Assembly (NCBI GenBank): GCA_019163175.1
Contig: JAFLKN010000067.1
Location: 1 to 64,000, forward strand
From: Prolixibacteraceae bacterium
Lineage (GTDB): Bacteria > Bacteroidota > Bacteroidia > Bacteroidales > Prolixibacteraceae
Reading direction: 5' to 3'
Length of the DNA: 64,000 nt
Below the pieces are notes generated by a model. That model did no database searches. It was given only the letters and a program-made list of their open reading frames with translations, and had not been told where the DNA came from. Of the stretch, positions 8,799 through 17,962 are shown piece after piece. The position numbers were made by a program, and so were the translations under genes. Each line of letters starts with the position of its first letter. Position 1 is the stretch's first letter.

Positions 8799-10664
8799 AT
8801 GAATTTACAAGCTATACCGATTTTTCTTTTTGCTTTTTCTGCTTTCCTTTCTCTAAATGAGAACAAAGAGAAGCAGGGTTTACCCGAAATAAAAGTGAGC
8901 CAAATTCAGGCAATCACTCCGGAAGATTCGGTGATTCTGGTTTCAGGAAATGAGCAGCAAAAGTTAAATTTAGATTTGCCTGATGGCGGACTTGCTCCGC
9001 TTCCTGGAGTGCTAAATATTGAACTGCTGCGCACAACCCGCGATGCCCCGGAGCTTGCTGATGGTGATGGATGGACTTATGCGCATCATATGGACCTGGC
9101 TGAATGGCGGGGTCGGCTATACGCAGCATGGAACATGACGTTGAAAGACGAAGATGTTCCTCCGTCAAAAGTAGTTTATGCCACCTCCGAAAATGGTATG
9201 GAATGGAGCAAACCTGCAGACTTGTTTCCACGCGAGTTGGCCTGGGCATGTAGATTTTACTTTTACCATACCAAAAACGATAAAATGCTGGCCTTTTGTG
9301 CTGCCCGACTCGGTGACGGCATAGTTACCGAAGATTTAAAGTCGGTACTTTTGGTAAGGGAAATACAGGCAGATCACCAGCTTGGCCCGGTTTTTACCTT
9401 GATTCACCCCATGGAAAAGCTTCCTCCATCCTTTGAAACGTCAACAGATAAAGCTTTTGTGGAAGCCTGCCGCGAAGCTGCCGGAAACAACATGCTACTG
9501 GAGCAACAGGATTATGGCGTATTTTTGGGCGACCGAAAAATGAAATGGCACGAGCAAACGCCGCCATACAAAGGATTCTACAAATTCGGAAAAGCTTTTA
9601 GTTTTTATCAGCGGCAAGATCAGCAATGGGTTGGAATTTCAAAAATGGGATTTGTAACCCATTCGGCTGACAACGGAAAGAACTGGGCAGAACCAGTTCT
9701 GCCATCTACCCTCATAGCCGGTTCAGCAAAAATATGGGGCCAGCGAACCTGCGACAATCGCTATATTCTGGCCTACAATCCCGATCCCAAGCGGGTAAAA
9801 CGATTTCCGCTGGTCATGGTGAATGGCGACGACGGCATTCATTTTAAAGATATGCGGGTACTACATGGAGAATACCCTCCGCTACGTTATCCGGGCAGAT
9901 ACAAGGATTTTGGCTATCAGTATGTGCGAGGCGTGGCAGCATGGTCGTCTGATGGCAGTTTTGCCGACAAGAAATCGACCTGGCTGATTTACAGCGTTCA
10001 CAAAGAAGATATCTGGCTGGCACGAATTCCGCTTCCGATAAATGCTGAACCCAACTCGTTCCCCGCCGATAACTTTGACAAAATACCAACTGGCGCTATA
10101 GTTCCGGATTGGAATCTCTATTCGCCAAAGTGGGCGCCGGTGGGAATTGTTGAAGAATCGGGCAAAAAGCAAAATCATTGTCTGGAACTGCGTGACGGTG
10201 ACCCCACCGATTATGCCCGTGCGATGCGGCTTTTCCCTTCAGAAAGCGCGGTTAATGCGCAATTCCGGATCAAAGCTTTTCAAACAAATGCTCCAATCGA
10301 AATTGAGTTTCAGGATGAAAATGGAAATGCTTTTGTGAAAATCAGTTTAACGCCGGATGGATTTGTCAAAGCATCGGCTGATCAGAACCAGCTTGATTTG
10401 GGCAAATACAATTCGGGGAAATGGAATTCTTTTCAGATCAGTGCAGATACAAAAAGTGGAGCTGTAATTCTTCGCTTCAACGACAAAAGTGTAAAATTTT
10501 CCGGAATTAATAATCAGGCTGAAACAAAGTTGCAGCGCCTTGTTTTCCGGACCGGTCCAAGCCGGAAACTCGGTGATACAGATGTATTACAAGGCGGAAA
10601 AGACAAGCCTTTAGCCAATCCATCTGTATTTCTGATTGATAATGTAACTGTCAAAAAAAAATAA
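8799..10664 (+). CDS. propeller enzyme, possibly exo-lyase/rhamnosidase-like, with C-terminal jelly roll
   Basis: A 621-residue secreted protein. Residues about 75-430 form a degenerate BNR-like propeller (repeats such as VVYATSENGMEW and FVTHSADNGKNW), with a HHMDLAEWRGRLYAAW segment near the start. Residues about 440-620 look like a concanavalin-type jelly roll (LELRDGDPTDYARAMR ... FQISADTKSGAV ... IDNVTV) suited to carbohydrate binding. The arrangement recalls the seven-bladed PL42 (formerly GH145) enzymes that act on rhamnose-glucuronate ends, including a His early in the propeller. That comparison rests on pattern memory and is weak. The gene is part of the 929-13069 run. Confidence 0.65.
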   Translation: MNLQAIPIFLFAFSAFLSLNENKEKQGLPEIKVSQIQAITPEDSVILVSGNEQQKLNLDLPDGGLAPLPGVLNIELLRTTRDAPELADGDGWTYAHHMDLAEWRGRLYAAWNMTLKDEDVPPSKVVYATSENGMEWSKPADLFPRELAWACRFYFYHTKNDKMLAFCAARLGDGIVTEDLKSVLLVREIQADHQLGPVFTLIHPMEKLPPSFETSTDKAFVEACREAAGNNMLLEQQDYGVFLGDRKMKWHEQTPPYKGFYKFGKAFSFYQRQDQQWVGISKMGFVTHSADNGKNWAEPVLPSTLIAGSAKIWGQRTCDNRYILAYNPDPKRVKRFPLVMVNGDDGIHFKDMRVLHGEYPPLRYPGRYKDFGYQYVRGVAAWSSDGSFADKKSTWLIYSVHKEDIWLARIPLPINAEPNSFPADNFDKIPTGAIVPDWNLYSPKWAPVGIVEESGKKQNHCLELRDGDPTDYARAMRLFPSESAVNAQFRIKAFQTNAPIEIEFQDENGNAFVKISLTPDGFVKASADQNQLDLGKYNSGKWNSFQISADTKSGAVILRFNDKSVKFSGINNQAETKLQRLVFRTGPSRKLGDTDVLQGGKDKPLANPSVFLIDNVTVKKK

Positions 10665-10679
10665 ATAATAAACTCATTC

Positions 10680-11966
10680 ATGAAGATAAAACCTCAATGG
10701 ATTAGCATTCTGGTCGTCGGACTTAGTTTCGGAACTGCCTGGGCCATCCGCGGACAATTCGGTCACGAACAGGGAGCTGCGTGGGCCGGAGCAATCGGTG
10801 GATTGTCGGTAATTCTGGCTGCCCGACGTTCAGACTGGTACCGGAATATGCTGATGATCACGCTCAGTTCTGCCGTGGGTTGGGGTTTTGCGGGAATCAT
10901 TAGTTACGGCGCCATTGCCGGGAAATATGCACAAAGCGACAACTTTACCAACACCTATTACGGGCTGATGATGCTTTTCGTCATTGGTGCTTTGTACGGT
11001 TTAGTGGGTGGCGGACTGGTTGGTTTGTCGCTTGGTTCATCAAAAAAGCAACCTGTCAATTGGTCCCGACTTATTACCGAAATGGCTGTTGGTGGAATTG
11101 TTGTTCATGCTTTACTCATCGATCAGCTTGAAATTTTAATGACTCCTCCCCGATCCGAAGCCTGGGCAATCTGCTTAGGTGCAGGACTCGCCATGCTCTG
11201 GTATATGGCCCGAAACGAGCACAATTCTCCCATTCGGGTAGCACTCTTTGCTGCGTTGGGTGGTGGATTTGGTTTTGCTTTCGGCGAATTTTTCCATATC
11301 CTGATGAACTGGATTCAATTGCCATTCAACACCTGGAATATGGCCGAATACAGCATTGGATTCTTTGGCGGAATTGGCATGGCTTATGGGGTTTTCAGTT
11401 CGAAATGGGAAAACGAAACTGCTAAACCCTTAAAATGGGAGAACGCAGCAGCATTGTTATTTCTGACCGTGCTGATTACGCTGATCATCTTCCGTGAATC
11501 GTTCACCTACAGCATGTTCCTCGAGAAATACAAAGACCTTGCAAATGGAGGAACAGCAGCCTTTCTGAACAGCCTGTCAGCCTGCATTATCCTGCTAAGC
11601 ATGTCCGGAGCAATCTGGTATTTCCTGCATCGCAACAAGGAATCCTTTACTGCACGACATACTATTGCCTTTTTCCTGATTTACACCTTAGCCTACATTC
11701 TTTTAAGCTACATTTCAACGGGATTATTTCTGGGAACTTTCCTGAAGAACTCGAACCACCACCTTTATCTGGTCAACCTATTGGTTGTTATTCTGTTACT
11801 CCGGAGAAAAGATGAAGCTTTTAGAAACAACCCGACAAATAAGATGGATTGGAAAACAGGATTGATCTGGCTCCTGTTTTTCATTTTTATTTTTGCTATT
11901 TTAGCCTTGATTACTATTCAGTTGCATGGTCCAACGGATGCAAGCTACGACCGGTTTCCCATTTAG
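10680..11966 (+). CDS. uncharacterised multi-pass membrane protein
   Basis: A 428-residue protein with roughly ten to twelve hydrophobic helices and many glycines. The N-terminal motif G-T-A-W-A-I-R-G-Q-F-G-H-E-Q-G-A-A-W is striking because it puts Arg and His inside an otherwise apolar stretch. Further Gly-rich helices (GALYGLVGGGLVGL, ALGGGFGFAFGEFFH) follow. It starts 15 bp after the propeller enzyme and 53 bp before the DUF1080 gene, so co-expression is likely. I do not recognise a transporter family. A permease for the sugar released by the neighbouring enzymes is a reasonable guess from context only. Confidence 0.7.
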   Translation: MKIKPQWISILVVGLSFGTAWAIRGQFGHEQGAAWAGAIGGLSVILAARRSDWYRNMLMITLSSAVGWGFAGIISYGAIAGKYAQSDNFTNTYYGLMMLFVIGALYGLVGGGLVGLSLGSSKKQPVNWSRLITEMAVGGIVVHALLIDQLEILMTPPRSEAWAICLGAGLAMLWYMARNEHNSPIRVALFAALGGGFGFAFGEFFHILMNWIQLPFNTWNMAEYSIGFFGGIGMAYGVFSSKWENETAKPLKWENAAALLFLTVLITLIIFRESFTYSMFLEKYKDLANGGTAAFLNSLSACIILLSMSGAIWYFLHRNKESFTARHTIAFFLIYTLAYILLSYISTGLFLGTFLKNSNHHLYLVNLLVVILLLRRKDEAFRNNPTNKMDWKTGLIWLLFFIFIFAILALITIQLHGPTDASYDRFPI

Positions 11967-12019
11967 ACTAATAAGAAAAAATGCAATATTTAAATTCATC
12001 ATTACTAAACAATCATTTT

Positions 12020-13069
12020 ATGAAGACTAAACTTTTGTTATTTGCTGCTTTTGGAAGTATTCTTGTCCTAAGCTCATGTCAGGAAAAAGCAAAACCTGCA
12101 GCGGAACCTGTTCAAAAAACCGACGTCAGTGAATTTCTGGGTCAATGGACCATCGATGTTCAAGGTGGCGGAGTTGGCTGGCTTGAAGTGCGCCAGGAAG
12201 CCGAATACCTCGATGCCGACTTGCTTTGGATTGGCGGAAGCGTTTCGCCGGTCGCCAGCGTTTATATGGATAACGACAACCATCTGGTAGTTACGCGTAT
12301 TGACAATGTGGTGCGCACAAAAGATGAAAATAAAAATCCAATCCGTTCGCATCAAATCGCCAACACCTACCAGATATCGAAGAAGGGCGATCAAATTGAA
12401 GGATTCGTTTTCAGACCAAAACGCGACGGAAAAGGCGTGGATACAACCACTTTTGTAGGAACCAAGTTAATGGCTCCACCGGCTGCTCCTGATCTGGCTT
12501 CGCTTAAATTCGGAACACCTGTAAACTTGTTCAATGGCACTGATCTGACTGGCTGGAAACTGATTGACGAAAAACAAAAAAATGGTTTTTATGCCAAAGA
12601 TGGCGTTTTGGGAACCGATCCTGTTCAGGTTGAAGGACAAGAACAAATTAGCTACGGAAACTTACGCACCGAGCAGGAATTTGAAGATTTTAACCTGAAA
12701 CTGGAAGTGAATGTACCGGAAGGCAGCAACAGCGGCGTTTATCTGCGTGGAATCTACGAAATTCAGGTTTTGGATTCATACAAAAAACCATTGGATTCGC
12801 ACAACATGGGCGCTCTTTACAGCCGGATTACGCCTTCAGTTGGAGCCGAAAAACCAGCAGGAACCTGGCAAACGATGGACATCACCTTGTGCGATCGTCA
12901 CGTAACAGTTATCCTGAACGGAACCAAAATCATCGACAATCAGCCGGTTTACGGACCAACCGGTGGAGCTATGAAATCGGATGTAAATACTCCGGGACCA
13001 ATCTATTTGCAGGGTGACCACGGAAAAGTAGCCTATCGTAATCTGGTCCTGACTCCGATTGTGAAGTAA
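12020..13069 (+). CDS. DUF1080 (3-keto-glycoside hydrolase-like) lipoprotein
   Basis: The start at 12020 gives a classical lipoprotein signal (MKTKLLLF..., lipobox LSSC, Cys about residue 19); an upstream in-frame ATG at 11981 has no signal. The protein has 349 residues. The N-terminal part (about 35-145) is a small beta domain containing FLGQWTID and VEGFV-like strands. Residues about 160-347 are a DUF1080 domain (VNLFNGTDLTGWK ... SNSGVYLRG ... PGPIYLQGDHG ... YRNLVL). Family members cleave 3-keto-glycosides produced by Gfo/Idh/MocA oxidoreductases; one such oxidoreductase is at 28628-30034. It is the last gene of the run and is followed by a terminator. Confidence 0.85.
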   Translation: MKTKLLLFAAFGSILVLSSCQEKAKPAAEPVQKTDVSEFLGQWTIDVQGGGVGWLEVRQEAEYLDADLLWIGGSVSPVASVYMDNDNHLVVTRIDNVVRTKDENKNPIRSHQIANTYQISKKGDQIEGFVFRPKRDGKGVDTTTFVGTKLMAPPAAPDLASLKFGTPVNLFNGTDLTGWKLIDEKQKNGFYAKDGVLGTDPVQVEGQEQISYGNLRTEQEFEDFNLKLEVNVPEGSNSGVYLRGIYEIQVLDSYKKPLDSHNMGALYSRITPSVGAEKPAGTWQTMDITLCDRHVTVILNGTKIIDNQPVYGPTGGAMKSDVNTPGPIYLQGDHGKVAYRNLVLTPIVK

Positions 13070-13096
13070 GAATTTAGCGTATAATCTGTATATAAG

Positions 13097-13146
13097 AATC
13101 CCTGATTTTGCTCCTGAAGAGGAATCAAAATCAGGGATTTTGTTTG
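13097..13146 (+). terminator. intrinsic terminator after DUF1080 gene
   Basis: A perfect 14-bp stem (13097-13110 with 13126-13139) around a 15-nt loop is followed by a T-rich tail. It closes the plus-strand run 28 bp after the stop codon. Confidence 0.85.
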
Positions 13147-13260
13147 GGTATTTAAACGATTCTGCCTGTCAACGAAAAACAACAACTGTAAGTTGCGGTA
13201 TTTCAGGGAGCTATCGTTTCGGAATTGCACAAATGTTTCTTTCTTGCACAATATTTCAAC

Positions 13261-13305
13261 CTACCACAAAAGCCTGCAATTTATCGCATATTTTATGTTA
13301 GCTGT
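13261..13305. repeat. left member of an imperfect inverted pair flanking SDR and peptidase genes
   Basis: The plus-strand sequence from TACCACAAAAGCCTGCAA to TTAGCTGT resembles the minus-strand reading of 16392-16437, which has ACAAAAGC, then GCAAATGC, then GTTAGCG. The two copies face each other around 13306-16391. The match is partial and judged by eye. Confidence 0.35.
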
Positions 13306-13329
13306 ATGTCTTTTCAATTAAAATGTACA

Positions 13330-14061
13330 CTACCAAGGTATGCGTACACCTTTGTGTACTAACTGTCCATGCGGAAACAGGTCTCTTTCAATTGTCACAA
13401 GACTTACAACTGTACTTGCTCCCTCTTCTACCTCCATGGGGGCAGCATCTGAACCAAGATCAGTCTTTACCCAACCCGGATGTGCAGCGGCAACTGCAAT
13501 TCCCTTAACGCCCAGTGTTTTGGATTGAATCTGTGTAAGCATATTTAGTCCAGCCTTTGAGGTTGCATATCCCACGGTCATGAATCCCGAAATATACTGC
13601 CACATATTCTCTGCTGCATCAATAGAGCCTAACTGCGACGAATGATTAATCACCCTTGCGTCGTCACTCAATGAGAGTAGAGGCTCTAATGCTTCTGTAA
13701 TAGCATAGGGAGCGATAAGGTTAGTTTCGAGTGTACGTCGAACCTTTTCCGTGTTGGTTGGTTGTCCGTCCCATTCAATAGCTATTCCAGCGTTATTTAC
13801 TAAAATGTCCAGTTTGCCGAAATTTTCTTCGAGATATTTCGCAAGATTGGCAATATCGGCAGCACTGGTAACTTCAAGTGCCACAGTATGAGCATCGCAA
13901 CCTGCTGCAACAAGCTCTTCAACCGCTTTTGCCCCTGCATTTAGGTCACGGGCTGTGAGCACAACTGTATATCCAAGTATACCTAATTGACGTGCTATTT
14001 CTTTGCCAATTCCTTTGTTTGCCCCTGTAATCAGGGCTACTTTTCCATTTTTATTTCCCAT
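13330..14061 (-). CDS. SDR-family NAD(P)-dependent oxidoreductase
   Basis: A 243-residue classical short-chain dehydrogenase. It has the cofactor motif TGANKGIG near residue 13, NNAG near residue 90, a Ser pair in NHSSQLG, and the catalytic Tyr165-x-x-x-Lys169. The whole Rossmann fold is present at the family's usual length. The HPGWVKTDLGS segment and the overall pattern resemble carbonyl-reductase-like SDRs. It is cytoplasmic. It is the last gene of a minus-strand accessory block, 63 bp downstream of the prolyl oligopeptidase gene, and has no evident link to the glycan genes. The substrate is unknown. Confidence 0.9.
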   Translation of the reverse strand: MGNKNGKVALITGANKGIGKEIARQLGILGYTVVLTARDLNAGAKAVEELVAAGCDAHTVALEVTSAADIANLAKYLEENFGKLDILVNNAGIAIEWDGQPTNTEKVRRTLETNLIAPYAITEALEPLLSLSDDARVINHSSQLGSIDAAENMWQYISGFMTVGYATSKAGLNMLTQIQSKTLGVKGIAVAAAHPGWVKTDLGSDAAPMEVEEGASTVVSLVTIERDLFPHGQLVHKGVRIPW

Positions 14062-14124
14062 AATATATTCCTTTAATTTATAATTATTTTGTTAGATTTT
14101 TTGTTTTTATCTGCTTGTGCCTTT

Positions 14125-16266
14125 TCAGTCATACTTATTAGCCTTGTCAAAGCCACATTGCCAGAGTATATAAGCATACTTAGCTGCTTGTTCTTTAATT
14201 GAAGCTTGTTTGTCTGTCATATCACCGCTATGTCCGCCATTGAAATTTACTTTTAGCAAAACAGGCTTGCCTGATGCTGTTGCATTTTGTGCTGCTGCTG
14301 CAAATTTGCCCGATTGCCAGCTGCTCACTCTTTGGTCGTCCCAACCAGTTACTACTAACATTGCAGGATAGCTTACCCCTTTTTGAATATGTAATAGAGC
14401 ATCGCTTTCCATCATGGAGAAGAAATCATTGATATCATCCACTGTTCCAAAATCAGCAGCTTGGGTTTTGCCGCTGGTTGAATACTCAAAACGCAAAATG
14501 TTTAACACTGCTGCTTCTGGTACAGCACAAGCCCAAAGGTCGGGCCGTTCAGTAATTGCTCTTCCAATTAGTATTCCACCGGCACTGGCACCTTCGCAAG
14601 CTAAATGAGTTGCAGTTGTATAACCTTTGTTGATTAAATATTCCGCACAACTATTGAAGTCTTTCCAGGTATTAGGTTTGCTCTGCTTTGTACCACCTAT
14701 GTGCCAGAAGTATCCCTTTTCGCCGCCACCCCTAACATGGGCATAACAAACAACTACACCTTTATTAGCAAGCATTGCATAGGTTTTGTTAAGCTCTGGT
14801 GTTATTGTAAGTCCATAGGCACCATAACCATTAATTATAGCAGTGTTGTTTCCGTTTAGTTTTAAATCTTTTCTGCGGATGATGGTTAGCGGTACTAATG
14901 TACCATCATAACTCGCTACTTCTATTTCTTCCACCATCAGGTTGTTTGCAAAAGGGAGGATTGTGCTGGTATAAAATTTACTCGGCATTTCTTTATTGCT
15001 TCCAACAGCGGCATACGAAAGTTGAGGAGAGTTTGCCCAGCCTTCTCTTACAATTAAAACACTGTCGTTTTTATCCTTGTTCGTTCCAAAATATCGTGTT
15101 CTTGCTGTATATTCTTTAAATGGAGAGGGGATAATTTTATTAGTAGGTAAATAAATGAACTTACTATATGTAGTAATACCATTTTTTTTAAACGGAACGA
15201 TTAGGTAATTTTTTGATTGGGAAATAGCTTCATAATCCAATGGGTCGATTTGCTGAGCTAAAATGGTTTTAGGTGTTGCTGATGGATTATTTAAATCCAT
15301 CATGTTTATTTTACCATTTGGAGCATCTTTAAAGGAAGTGTAATAAATTTTATTTTTAAAATAGTAAATGATGTTATACACTTCGTCATCTGCATCAAAT
15401 AGTCTTTGCCACTTATCAGCAGAGGGGGATTTTCTATATAAAAATTCAGAGGAGGAAATACATGCAAACTCATAATTGCATCCTTTAAAAGTTTGAATTT
15501 CCCAAAGGTATCTCTCATCTGTATAGCTCATTATTTCAGGATTCGTTTGTTTGCTTACAATAACTTTGTCAAGGGTGGTGTCGGTACCGATGGTATGAGT
15601 TTTAAAAATTTCATCGTTATGCGAATAGGCTTCATGAGGGTCGTATGTTGGACGCTGGGTATAATAAAATACCCCATCTTGATTATTCATAAATCCTTTA
15701 AAGCTGCCTTTTATTTTGTCGGGTAATATTTTGTTTTCAGCAATACTGTAAATTTTTACATCGTTTATTTCCTTTCCACCTTCGAGGGCATAAATTGCAA
15801 TGTATTTTTCGGAAGGGTCAATATCATAATTATGTATGTTGTAGTTTTCTCCCCACATTTCGGGTGAGGCAATAATCTGGGGTGAACTTTCATTATCAAA
15901 CTTCCTGTATATTTTTAACTTTCCTTCCCCTCGCTTTACCTGATTATAAAAAACCGAATTGCCTATCCGTTGATTACCATATTTTTGTTCAGGCTGCGCA
16001 ACGTCCATACTGTTCAACTCACTGAATAACATATTGGTATATGGTAATTTATTCAAGATGCTATCAGTAAAATTTGCCTGCGCTTTAAACCATTTATATA
16101 CTTCGGGATTTTTTAGATTTTCGAGCCAGCGGTAGGGGTCTTTCACTGTTACGTTATGCCAGGTATCGCTAGTTTCAACCGTTTTGGTGGCAGGATAATT
16201 AAACTGAGCGTTTGCACTTTGACCATAGGTTAATATAAAAGAAAAAAAAAGCATTACTTGTCTCAT
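14125..16266 (-). CDS. prolyl oligopeptidase family (S9A) serine peptidase
   Basis: A 713-residue exported protein (signal to about residue 20), near the usual family length. Residues about 25-420 form the N-terminal propeller, including the conserved DPYRWLEN opening. The C-terminal alpha/beta-hydrolase domain contains the nucleophile Ser561 in EGASAGG, an Asp in WDDQRV (643/644) and His679 in GGHSGD. These complete a canonical catalytic triad, so an active peptidase that cuts short proline-containing peptides is expected. It sits in the minus-strand accessory block. Its base composition looks more A/T-rich than the glycan genes around it, which would fit recent acquisition. Confidence 0.93.
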   Translation of the reverse strand: MRQVMLFFSFILTYGQSANAQFNYPATKTVETSDTWHNVTVKDPYRWLENLKNPEVYKWFKAQANFTDSILNKLPYTNMLFSELNSMDVAQPEQKYGNQRIGNSVFYNQVKRGEGKLKIYRKFDNESSPQIIASPEMWGENYNIHNYDIDPSEKYIAIYALEGGKEINDVKIYSIAENKILPDKIKGSFKGFMNNQDGVFYYTQRPTYDPHEAYSHNDEIFKTHTIGTDTTLDKVIVSKQTNPEIMSYTDERYLWEIQTFKGCNYEFACISSSEFLYRKSPSADKWQRLFDADDEVYNIIYYFKNKIYYTSFKDAPNGKINMMDLNNPSATPKTILAQQIDPLDYEAISQSKNYLIVPFKKNGITTYSKFIYLPTNKIIPSPFKEYTARTRYFGTNKDKNDSVLIVREGWANSPQLSYAAVGSNKEMPSKFYTSTILPFANNLMVEEIEVASYDGTLVPLTIIRRKDLKLNGNNTAIINGYGAYGLTITPELNKTYAMLANKGVVVCYAHVRGGGEKGYFWHIGGTKQSKPNTWKDFNSCAEYLINKGYTTATHLACEGASAGGILIGRAITERPDLWACAVPEAAVLNILRFEYSTSGKTQAADFGTVDDINDFFSMMESDALLHIQKGVSYPAMLVVTGWDDQRVSSWQSGKFAAAAQNATASGKPVLLKVNFNGGHSGDMTDKQASIKEQAAKYAYILWQCGFDKANKYD

Positions 16267-16438
16267 GATTTTGAATTTTTAATTACACATGAAGGCGAAG
16301 CAGGTAACGGCTAACGTTATAACAAGTGTGGGAATAAATTGTTGCTCAACTGGCAGCCAGCTCAAAATATATGTAGAAAATTCAAATGTTTCAACTTACA
16401 CGCTAACGTGCATTTGCTATAGCTTTTGTTGTACCACG
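16267..16438. other. spacer with two GCTAACGT blocks
   Basis: This 172-bp gap has no gene. It holds GGCTAACGTTATAACAAG (about 16309-16325) and, near its right end, CGCTAACGTGCATTTGCTA (from 16401). The second belongs to the inverted relative of 13261-13305. The blocks recall recombination-site remnants, but they do not match the integron attC core consensus exactly. Confidence 0.4.
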
Positions 16439-17614
16439 TTATTCTTTAAATCTATTGTATTTTTTTAGGATCTTAATCAGTAAATCGTGAGGCAAAGCAT
16501 ATGATTTATTCCCATTAATTCCTTCCATTGTTTCGGCTGCTATCATAGCATTAATGATCGCTTCTTCGACCGACTGAACCGTCGCTTCAAGTAAAGGGTC
16601 GATCAAATCATTAGGCAGTACTTCAACTTTTGTGAAATCCTCTCTTTGAAAAGCGTCCGGATTAGCGGTGGAAAAGGCAATAAAAATATCACCGGAACCA
16701 TTGGTTCCATATCCTCCGGTTTTTCCAATACCCAGCGGAACTCTATTTGCAATTCGTTTCAATTGATGAGGAAGTAATGGAGCGTCCGTAGCAACCACAA
16801 CAATGATAGAACCGTCTCCTTCTTTCCGATACGATTTGGGTGGTAATTTGAGTTCATTGTTCAATGTGTCTATTAACTCCATACCAACCGGTACACCTGC
16901 AATAGTCAATGATTTTTTTCTACCAAAGTTTGCTTGTACTAAAACGCCAACCGTATAAGTTGAATCCTTAATTTGTACAATCCTTGATGCTGTCCCTGTT
17001 CCACCTTTAAATCCCAGGCACATCATTCCTGTACCTCCACCAACATTTCCTTCTGCTATTTTACCATTTGAAGCGTTATTAATTGCTTCTAAAACATTTT
17101 CTTCTTTAACGTGAAAACCATAAATATCATTTAGAAATCCATCATAAGTTTCCGCCACAACAGGATAGGTGTACCACCAATCGTCTCCATTATACCAATT
17201 TGTATCTACATACCACTTCAATACTGCGTCTCTAACAACTCCAACACTGTTGGTATTTGTTAACATAATTGGTGTTTCTAAAAATCCAGATTCAGTTACC
17301 CAGGTTGTACCTGTCATTTCTCCATTTCCATTAAGACTGTACCAATTGGCATAAACCGGACTAATTTTTTTGGCTTTTCCTCTCGGAAATATTGCGGTAA
17401 CTCCAGTTCTTACAGGTCCTTTACCTACTATGTTTTCTCCTACACCAGAAATAATAGTGCTGTATCCAACCTCGACTCCTTTAACATCTGTGATAGCATT
17501 AAATTCTCCCACTGTCCCAGCAAATGGAACGCCTATATCTCTTGCTCTTGATTTTTGTGCGTATGATTGATAAGTAATAAATAGTATTGCAAAGACCAGA
17601 AATGTTCTTTTCAT
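16439..17614 (-). CDS. P1 family peptidase (DmpA-type aminopeptidase/amidase)
   Basis: The start is placed at ATG 17614, where a signal peptide begins (MKRTFLVFAILF, cut near SYAQ); the frame extends to a TTG at 17641. The protein has 391 residues, normal for the family. The signatures are RARDIGVPF and NAITDVKGVEVGYSTI at the N-terminus, then GNVGGGTGMMCLGFKGGTGTASR, and NGSGDIFIAFSTAN, the segment that in this Ntn-hydrolase-like family holds the Ser exposed by self-cleavage. Relatives release N-terminal residues from peptides or D-amino-acid amides. It is exported, and it stands alone between repeat-rich spacers in the accessory block. Confidence 0.9.
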   Translation of the reverse strand: MKRTFLVFAILFITYQSYAQKSRARDIGVPFAGTVGEFNAITDVKGVEVGYSTIISGVGENIVGKGPVRTGVTAIFPRGKAKKISPVYANWYSLNGNGEMTGTTWVTESGFLETPIMLTNTNSVGVVRDAVLKWYVDTNWYNGDDWWYTYPVVAETYDGFLNDIYGFHVKEENVLEAINNASNGKIAEGNVGGGTGMMCLGFKGGTGTASRIVQIKDSTYTVGVLVQANFGRKKSLTIAGVPVGMELIDTLNNELKLPPKSYRKEGDGSIIVVVATDAPLLPHQLKRIANRVPLGIGKTGGYGTNGSGDIFIAFSTANPDAFQREDFTKVEVLPNDLIDPLLEATVQSVEEAIINAMIAAETMEGINGNKSYALPHDLLIKILKKYNRFKE

Positions 17615-17732
17615 TTTGTTTGCTTTTTTTAAGTGGTACAACTTATATAGGTCTCACAAAAACAGACCCAGCCAACTTATTTAGGCTGAATAGTCCTGAT
17701 TATCCATAGACAACATATTTCTGCTAAAAATA

Positions 17733-17774
17733 AAAACTCTTCCCCGTAATACATTGATTTCAGAGAAGAGTTTT
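17733..17774 (-). terminator. hairpin, probable terminator for the leftward gene
   Basis: AAAACTCTTC (17733-17742) pairs with GAAGAGTTTT (17765-17774). Read on the minus strand, the stem continues into a T-rich stretch. It lies about 190 bp beyond the stop of the luciferase-like gene, so it could end that transcript. Confidence 0.5.
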
Positions 17775-17815
17775 CATAAAATTAAGCCCCACTCTACCCT
17801 ATCTTTAAACTCTCT

Positions 17816-17860
17816 ACCCCTCGTTTGCAACGAGGGGTAATAATTTTGAGTTTGCAACTC
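17816..17860. repeat. REP-like double hairpin with shared TTTGCAA loop
   Basis: The first hairpin is ACCCCTCG / CGAGGGGT (17816-17838) with loop TTTGCAA. Ten bases later GAG-TTTGCAA-CTC (17848-17860) carries the same core. GC-rich paired palindromes like this are typical of dispersed intergenic REP elements. Confidence 0.55.
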
Positions 17861-17962
17861 AATTCTTTGATTTTAACTAATCAGATTTCAATTGTTACCG
17901 CTGACGTTTAAATGAGGGACAGTTCCGTATTTCATCGATTTTCCCTGAAACGAATAAGGCAG

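Larger units (their letters stand above)
17615..17962. other. 348-bp gene-free spacer with hairpins
   Basis: No plausible gene is visible. The spacer contains the three hairpins listed separately (17733-17774, 17816-17838, 17848-17860) and, near its right end, CCGCTGACGTTTAAATGAGG. It separates the P1 peptidase promoter from the end of the luciferase-like gene. Confidence 0.6.

Noticed and set aside
16303-16437. Canonical integron attC site
   Set aside because: The GCTAACG blocks are suggestive, but the core does not fit the RYYYAAC/GTTRRRY pair and no integrase is present.
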